This document shows, one piece after another, positions 60,093-64,000 of a stretch of DNA of 64,000 nt. The stretch lies in contig JARLGV010000056.1 in assembly GCA_031292555.1 (NCBI GenBank), positions 62,001-126,000 of the forward strand. Reading direction: 5' to 3'. The translations under genes and the position numbers were made by a program. The notes beneath the pieces were generated by a model. The model was not told where the DNA came from. It saw nothing but the letters and a program-made list of their open reading frames with translations, and ran no database searches. Positions within the stretch are counted from its first letter, which is position 1. Each line of letters opens with the position of its first letter. This stretch comes from Fimbriimonas sp. Its GTDB lineage: Bacteria; Armatimonadota; Fimbriimonadia; Fimbriimonadales; Fimbriimonadaceae.

Positions 60093-61532
60093 CTACTTTG
60101 AGGGCAGTGCCTTGAGCCAATCGACCAGAAGGCCGGACGGCCCATCGGGACCGGTCGGCTCAAGATATTCTGCATCCAGGCTACGCCAAAGATCCCTCTT
60201 CTCCCGGTCTGACAGCGTCGGTCCGGGCGGCATCCATCCTTGCTCTATGTAGGTCTGCACCAGTCCCTTCTTCGCTTCGAAATTCTGGAATCCCACCGTC
60301 GTCTCCGCCGATGTCGGGAAATTAAGCGCAGTCGGCCCTCGGTGGCAATTCCCACAGTTCATGGCTTGGCGGATTCGTTCTAGAGACTCGCCACTAAGCT
60401 CGGGATCGCTAGAAGTGCGCCGAAGGATCTCATCTGTGCGCTCCCTACCAACCGGCCCGACCGAAGGACCGTACTCGTCGTACGCCACCTCCTTCAAGTC
60501 GCAATCCACGTACCGCCCGATCGCTGCATCCATTGTTTGAATCGTCTGAGCGGCAAGCCGATCCTCCAGTATCAGTTGGCCAGCGTCCGAGAATGTGAAG
60601 GTCCGTTTGGGATGGATCGGCAAAACTGGCGTCTTGTGACAGTCGTAACAGTTCTTGCTGGGGCTCTTGTCCAAGAGCATTGTCGGCACGATCTTGGTCG
60701 TCGATCCCTCCATGGCACGTACCCTCATGAAGTCCGCGAGATAGCCAGTGGCTTTGCTTACCCCAAATCTTTCGCGGCGGACCGCCACCATCGAGATGCT
60801 TCGAACTGGCTTGACCACCGTTTCTCCGGGAGGAACGGCGGCAAACTGGATCCACCGGTCGATGTAGGTTCCGTCTGCCTGCCGGTCATTTGGCGCAAGA
60901 ACCAGCATCCTACCGTAAGTCGCGGTGTCAACCGACTTGAGGAATCGGCTTCGGTAGAAAAGAACGACCCACTTTCGCTCCGGCGGTAGCGACTCGTTCT
61001 GCCGCCGAATCATACGAAGCGCCTGGGAATAGCTCGAAGGGTCCGACATCGATTGGAGGAAGTCTTGGTCGCATACAAGCCGGGGCAAGCGAAGCGCGTC
61101 GCCGTGCCGGAACCAATACTCGCGATCGGTGATCGGATATCCCAGTAGGTTCGTGTGGACGCCGTCCCGGTTGTGATAGGCCATGCGAATCTGAGACTGT
61201 AGAAACGAAACGAAATTGCCCAGTGCCTGCTTCCGTAAAGGGTCAGTGAAGAACCTGGGGCGATCGAGATTCGGGCCGATCACGGCATAGGCATCGATGC
61301 ATCGCTGGACGACATCGTCCTTGGAGAGGATTTTTCCGGCGCCGGTATCGAATGTCGGCGTTAAAATTGTGCGGATCTGCCGATCTCGCCAGGCGATCCA
61401 CTCTCCGGTCGACCATCGGGTCGACCCGTCGTCCACCGCGATCGCCGACGCAACGATTGCGGCTGCGAGAAAACACACACAAGCTCCCAAGAAGATGAGC
61501 TTGACCGGTGGCTTGCGTTCTTTAGCCCCCAT
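60093..61532 (-). CDS. Membrane-anchored protein with two c-type heme motifs
   Basis: This 479-residue protein has a basic start and a single N-terminal membrane helix (about 10-32, LIFLGACVCFLAAAIVASAIA). It carries two CxxCH motifs, CYDCH (about residue 297) and CGNCH (about 395), so it should bind two hemes c outside the cytoplasmic membrane. The region around them (MDAAIGRYVDCDL, ERIRQAMNCGNCHRGPTALNFP) is reminiscent of diheme cytochrome peroxidase/DUF1587-like proteins but I cannot assign a family. No catalytic motif is obvious. It lies between the epimerase and the DUF4038 gene on the same strand, and overlaps neither. A role in electron transfer for a secreted oxidative enzyme is possible. 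Confidence 0.8.
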   Translation of the reverse strand: MGAKERKPPVKLIFLGACVCFLAAAIVASAIAVDDGSTRWSTGEWIAWRDRQIRTILTPTFDTGAGKILSKDDVVQRCIDAYAVIGPNLDRPRFFTDPLRKQALGNFVSFLQSQIRMAYHNRDGVHTNLLGYPITDREYWFRHGDALRLPRLVCDQDFLQSMSDPSSYSQALRMIRRQNESLPPERKWVVLFYRSRFLKSVDTATYGRMLVLAPNDRQADGTYIDRWIQFAAVPPGETVVKPVRSISMVAVRRERFGVSKATGYLADFMRVRAMEGSTTKIVPTMLLDKSPSKNCYDCHKTPVLPIHPKRTFTFSDAGQLILEDRLAAQTIQTMDAAIGRYVDCDLKEVAYDEYGPSVGPVGRERTDEILRRTSSDPELSGESLERIRQAMNCGNCHRGPTALNFPTSAETTVGFQNFEAKKGLVQTYIEQGWMPPGPTLSDREKRDLWRSLDAEYLEPTGPDGPSGLLVDWLKALPSK

Positions 61533-61633
61533 CTGTTTTCCGACCTATATCCAAGGGACTAATGTCGTCTACGAATTATTCCGACATTCTGGTCAAATCC
61601 GGTTATATTGGGACCACAAACGCACCAGGCGCT

Positions 61634-62410
61634 TCAGGATTCTGGTTGAAAGATGTTATCAACCGGCTTGTAGCCCAACAATTCTCGGGCGTTGGAGAGA
61701 TCGGCCAAACACGGCGTGTTCTTGGAGACCCCGTAGAAGATGGCGAACTGAAGCCGGAGATCGTCGATGCACAAACCGATTAGTTGGGCAAGGTCGCGAT
61801 GCGAAACGAATGCCCACTGCATGCCCTCGAATCTCTTCGTTCTCATCGACTCGAAGGTCTCGTAGGCGGCGATTCTCAGCACGATTCCGGAAACGCTTTT
61901 GTGAGAGTAGAGGCGGCATAGCGCTTCGCCAAAGCACTTGCTCGCTCCATAGAGATTCGGCGGATTGATCGGATCTTCCGGGCGAAGTTGAGTACCACGG
62001 GGGTATCCGGCGACCGCATTCACCGACGAAGCGTAGATCACTCTTCGGCAACCCTGCGTCTTGGCCGCTTCGAATAGATTGTACGTACCGACGATGTTGT
62101 TTGGCAGAAGATCTTCCCACGTAGCCGACACGCGGTGGTCGGCCGCGAGATGGACAATCGTATCGATACCTTCGCACGCCTGGTTCAACCCCTCCAGGTC
62201 CGCAATATCGCATACGACGACCTCGCCAAATTCGGCGACCTGATCGATCTTGGCCTCATCGCCCCGCACCAGGAGACGTAAATCATATTGACTGGAGTGA
62301 GTCTCGGCGAAGTAGGAGCCGATACGCCCTGCACCGCCCGTAACCAATACGCGGCGCTTCCCCTCTACTGCCGCGAACGGCTCGTCACGCAAATCGAAAC
62401 TCGACCCCAC
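61634..62410 (-). CDS. NAD-dependent epimerase/dehydratase (uronate-dehydrogenase-like short-chain enzyme)
   Basis: This 258-residue extended short-chain dehydrogenase has VLVTGGAGRIGSYFAET (20-36) as nucleotide-binding loop, HLAADH after strand 4, SSVNAV with the catalytic Ser region, and YGASKCFGEALCRL with the Tyr-x3-Lys pair. The GRIG variant of the loop, the short length and the SKCFGE segment resemble uronate dehydrogenases more than UDP-glucose epimerases (about 310-340 residues). Known: uronate dehydrogenase oxidises glucuronate or galacturonate to the lactone using NAD. A GTG start is used; GTAAAT lies 8 bases upstream. It is 69 bases after mtnA on the same strand. Substrate assignment is inference. 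Confidence 0.83.
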   Translation of the reverse strand: MGSSFDLRDEPFAAVEGKRRVLVTGGAGRIGSYFAETHSSQYDLRLLVRGDEAKIDQVAEFGEVVVCDIADLEGLNQACEGIDTIVHLAADHRVSATWEDLLPNNIVGTYNLFEAAKTQGCRRVIYASSVNAVAGYPRGTQLRPEDPINPPNLYGASKCFGEALCRLYSHKSVSGIVLRIAAYETFESMRTKRFEGMQWAFVSHRDLAQLIGLCIDDLRLQFAIFYGVSKNTPCLADLSNARELLGYKPVDNIFQPES

Positions 62411-62479
62411 GGCGTACGATTTACCCCAAACCGACCGGTCCGCCCCGAAGTCAGCGGAATTCTGCGTCCAGCAGTTTCT

Positions 62480-63445
62480 TTATGTGAACCGATAGGGCGC
62501 CCGATGGACCCCTTTCTCGGTGACGATCGCGGTGATCAGGTCGCCGGGCGTCACGTCGAACGCCGGATTATAGACCGGTGTTCCGGACGGGCCGACTTGG
62601 ACTCCCTCAATATGGGTTAGTTCCTCACCGCTGCGTTCCTCAATCGGGATCAAGTCGCCGGTTGAGAGCTTGGCGTCGACCGTCGAGGTCGGAGCAGCGA
62701 TATAGAACGGGATGCCATGATAGTGCGATTGAACCGCGAGCGAGTATGTGCCGATCTTGTTCGCCGAGTCTCCGTTGGCGGCGATGCGATCGGCGCCCGC
62801 GATCACGCAATCCACTTTGCCGGCGCGCATGAGCGACGCGGCGACGCCGTCAGCAATGCTGTGGAAGGGGATTCCCTCGTCGAGCAGTTCGTAAGCGGTA
62901 AGTCGAAGGCCTTGCTGACGTGGCCGGGTTTCGCAAGTGTAGACGTGAATCCTCTTGCCGTCCTCATGGGCGGTGCGGATCACGCCTAGAGCGGTTCCGT
63001 GCCCTGCCGTCGCCAGTGCGCCCGTATTGCAGACCGTCAGCACGTTGAACCCTTGGCCGATCAACTCCGCCCCGTTCCGCCCGATCGTGCGGTTCATCGC
63101 AAGATCCTCGCGCTCAATGGCTTGGGCTTCTGTCAGCACTGATTCGAAATCCCATGTTGGAATAGCCCCGATTCGATCGATCGCCCAGAAGAGGTTTACT
63201 GCGGTTGGCCGGGAGTCGGCCAAATCCTGCGAAGCCTTCGCGCGATCGACTCCATGCTTCGCCGCCAGCGCGAGGCCATATCCGGCCGCCACTCCGATGG
63301 CGGGAGCTCCGCGAACCGCCATCGTCTTGATCGCTTCAACCACGTCCTCATACGCAGTCAACTCAAGCCACTCCTCGCGGATGGGCAGCACGCGCTGATC
63401 GAGCATCAAGAGACGCCCATCCTCCCATTTCATCGGTCGAATCAC
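62480..63445 (-). CDS. mtnA: S-methyl-5-thioribose-1-phosphate isomerase
   Basis: This 321-residue protein is of the aIF2B/MtnA family. TMAVRGAPAIGVAAGYGLALAA (about 40-60) holds the phosphate-binding RGAPAIG loop. The catalytic Cys lies in VCNTGALATAGHGTALGVI (about 140) and the catalytic Asp in VIAGADRIAANGDSANKIGT (about 218), both as in characterised MtnA enzymes. Length is slightly shorter than the usual 340-360 residues. Known: MtnA converts 5-methylthioribose-1-phosphate to 5-methylthioribulose-1-phosphate in methionine salvage. None of the other salvage genes (mtnK, mtnB, mtnC, mtnD) is next to it here. A GTG start with a TACCAT box 6 bases upstream was preferred over ATG 63433. It is 21 bases after the hydrolase gene. 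Confidence 0.95.
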   Translation of the reverse strand: MIRPMKWEDGRLLMLDQRVLPIREEWLELTAYEDVVEAIKTMAVRGAPAIGVAAGYGLALAAKHGVDRAKASQDLADSRPTAVNLFWAIDRIGAIPTWDFESVLTEAQAIEREDLAMNRTIGRNGAELIGQGFNVLTVCNTGALATAGHGTALGVIRTAHEDGKRIHVYTCETRPRQQGLRLTAYELLDEGIPFHSIADGVAASLMRAGKVDCVIAGADRIAANGDSANKIGTYSLAVQSHYHGIPFYIAAPTSTVDAKLSTGDLIPIEERSGEELTHIEGVQVGPSGTPVYNPAFDVTPGDLITAIVTEKGVHRAPYRFT

Positions 63446-63451
63446 TTGTCT

Positions 63452-63457
63452 ATGGTA
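63452..63457 (-). promoter_or_regulatory. Candidate leaderless -10 box of mtnA
   Basis: TACCAT on the minus strand is followed by 6 bases and the GTG at 63445; no ribosome site is visible. It lies in the 21-base gap after the preceding gene. Confidence 0.4.
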
Positions 63458-63466
63458 CCGGGGACG

Positions 63467-64000
63467 TCAGTTGAGTTTCTTAAACACCTGAGTCGGACAA
63501 CAAAGGCTGAATTGCCGCCGTCCTACCAGGTATCGCGCCTCGGCGAAAACCGCCACGTTGTGGTCGGCGGCAATCGGCACGATGATCGACGGCCGAGAAA
63601 CGCCAGGTTTGGCCCCGTCGATCTTCAGGGCGCCCGCCACCTTGTAGGTCGATTTCCGAAAGTCGAGATTGTCCGCCTCAGCCACCCACACCGCAAGCTT
63701 GACGAGTTTGGGGCCGTTCGAGTCAAGCGAAACCTTGAGCGCACGTTTGTCACCTGGAATCTCTTCAAGCGACCAACTTTGCTTGGGCATTCTGAAGTCG
63801 CCCGCGATGGACCGTGCGAAAGCGCCAATCGACTCGATCGCCTCGATCTTATTTCCAAGATCGTGCCCTGCATTCGGTACCGTGACCGCCCATTTAGGCT
63901 GGTGTAGATCATCCCAATATTGGCTGAGCGCATCGACCGTCCAGTACGGATCGTTCGCCCCCTTGACGATGAGGGTTGGCATCGTGATGTTCGATCGATA
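63467..64000 (-). CDS. PhoPQ-activated pathogenicity-related-type hydrolase, C-terminal part only
   Basis: The frame is open to the edge of the window, so the 5' part of the gene lies beyond 64000; 177 residues are seen. KGANDPYWTVDAL (about 12-24 of the visible part) holds the acid of an alpha/beta-hydrolase triad and VPNAGHDLG the His. The nucleophile Ser is outside the window. The last 100 residues form a beta-rich tail (KVSLDSNGPKLVKLAVWVAEADNLDFR). This layout matches the PhoPQ-activated protein family (PqaA type), large envelope hydrolases of unknown substrate. The ATG at 63982 lies inside the conserved strand (YSIEHHMPTLIVKG) and is not the start. Confidence 0.82.
   Translation of the reverse strand, partial: YRSNITMPTLIVKGANDPYWTVDALSQYWDDLHQPKWAVTVPNAGHDLGNKIEAIESIGAFARSIAGDFRMPKQSWSLEEIPGDKRALKVSLDSNGPKLVKLAVWVAEADNLDFRKSTYKVAGALKIDGAKPGVSRPSIIVPIAADHNVAVFAEARYLVGRRQFSLCCPTQVFKKLN

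Overview
This window is a 64 kb stretch of a bacterial chromosome with high-GC protein-coding DNA. It very probably comes from the phylum Armatimonadota (Fimbriimonas-like). The main clue is the pseudopilin at 2493-3380, whose N-terminus (FTLIELLVVIAIIAIL, then SILFPVFAQAK) and adjacent DNDDTYP motif are typical of that phylum. The gene content also fits: many different secreted glycosidases, Gfo/Idh/MocA oxidoreductases, a sulfatase-like protein and DUF-type carbohydrate enzymes. I see no rRNA, tRNA, CRISPR array, transposase or phage gene.

Layout. 1-850: end of a polyhydroxybutyrate-depolymerase-type esterase. 886-4434 (minus): LacI regulator, pseudopilin, small lipoprotein and clan GH-A glycosidase in one tightly packed operon. 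A two-site palindromic operator lies between it and the divergent 1432-residue GH38 alpha-mannosidase (4682-8980), which is followed by an NTF2-like secreted protein. 10226-13294: a protein made of three YbjQ/UPF0145 repeats, then a CSS-EAL c-di-GMP phosphodiesterase. 13296-18105: a GH33-type sialidase divergent from a GH2 beta-galactosidase. 18102-21165: an ECF42-type sigma factor divergent from its usual YCII/DGPF partner, then an MgtC/DUF4010 membrane protein. 21267-26338 (minus): sulfotransferase, sugar isomerase, sulfatase-like protein and two Gfo/Idh/MocA dehydrogenases. 26763-31818: GH127-like and GH43-like glycosidases and a membrane protein. 32114-36710 (minus): a non-phosphorylative pentonate pathway (FAH-family dehydratase, YjhG-type xylonate dehydratase) with a sodium/solute symporter.

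36744-50535 is a signalling block. It holds two paralogous PAS-rich hybrid kinases, an RpfG-like HD-GYP protein and a third PAS-rich hybrid kinase. Inside it sit an organophosphate transporter paired with a phosphonate-type FAD oxidoreductase, and an iodotyrosine-deiodinase-like flavoprotein. 50580-56030: GH29 fucosidase, an ECF sigma/membrane-protein operon and a beta-lactamase-fold hydrolase. 56181-64000 (minus): PhyH dioxygenase, GH172 (DUF2961), GH140-like (DUF4038), a diheme c-type protein, an NAD-dependent epimerase/uronate-dehydrogenase-like enzyme, MtnA and the end of a PhoPQ-activated-type hydrolase.

Taken together, the window reads as the carbohydrate-scavenging part of an aerobic or facultative heterotroph. 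Extracellular and periplasmic enzymes remove mannose, galactose, fucose, arabinofuranose, apiose-like and nonulosonate residues from complex plant or microbial glycans. Oxidoreductase and pentonate pathways consume the sugars, and c-di-GMP and two-component systems sense the environment. The least explained elements are the LacI-pseudopilin-lipoprotein-GH operon with its tandem operator, the triplicated YbjQ protein, the sulfatase-like enzyme with Thr at the catalytic position, and several genes that look leaderless.
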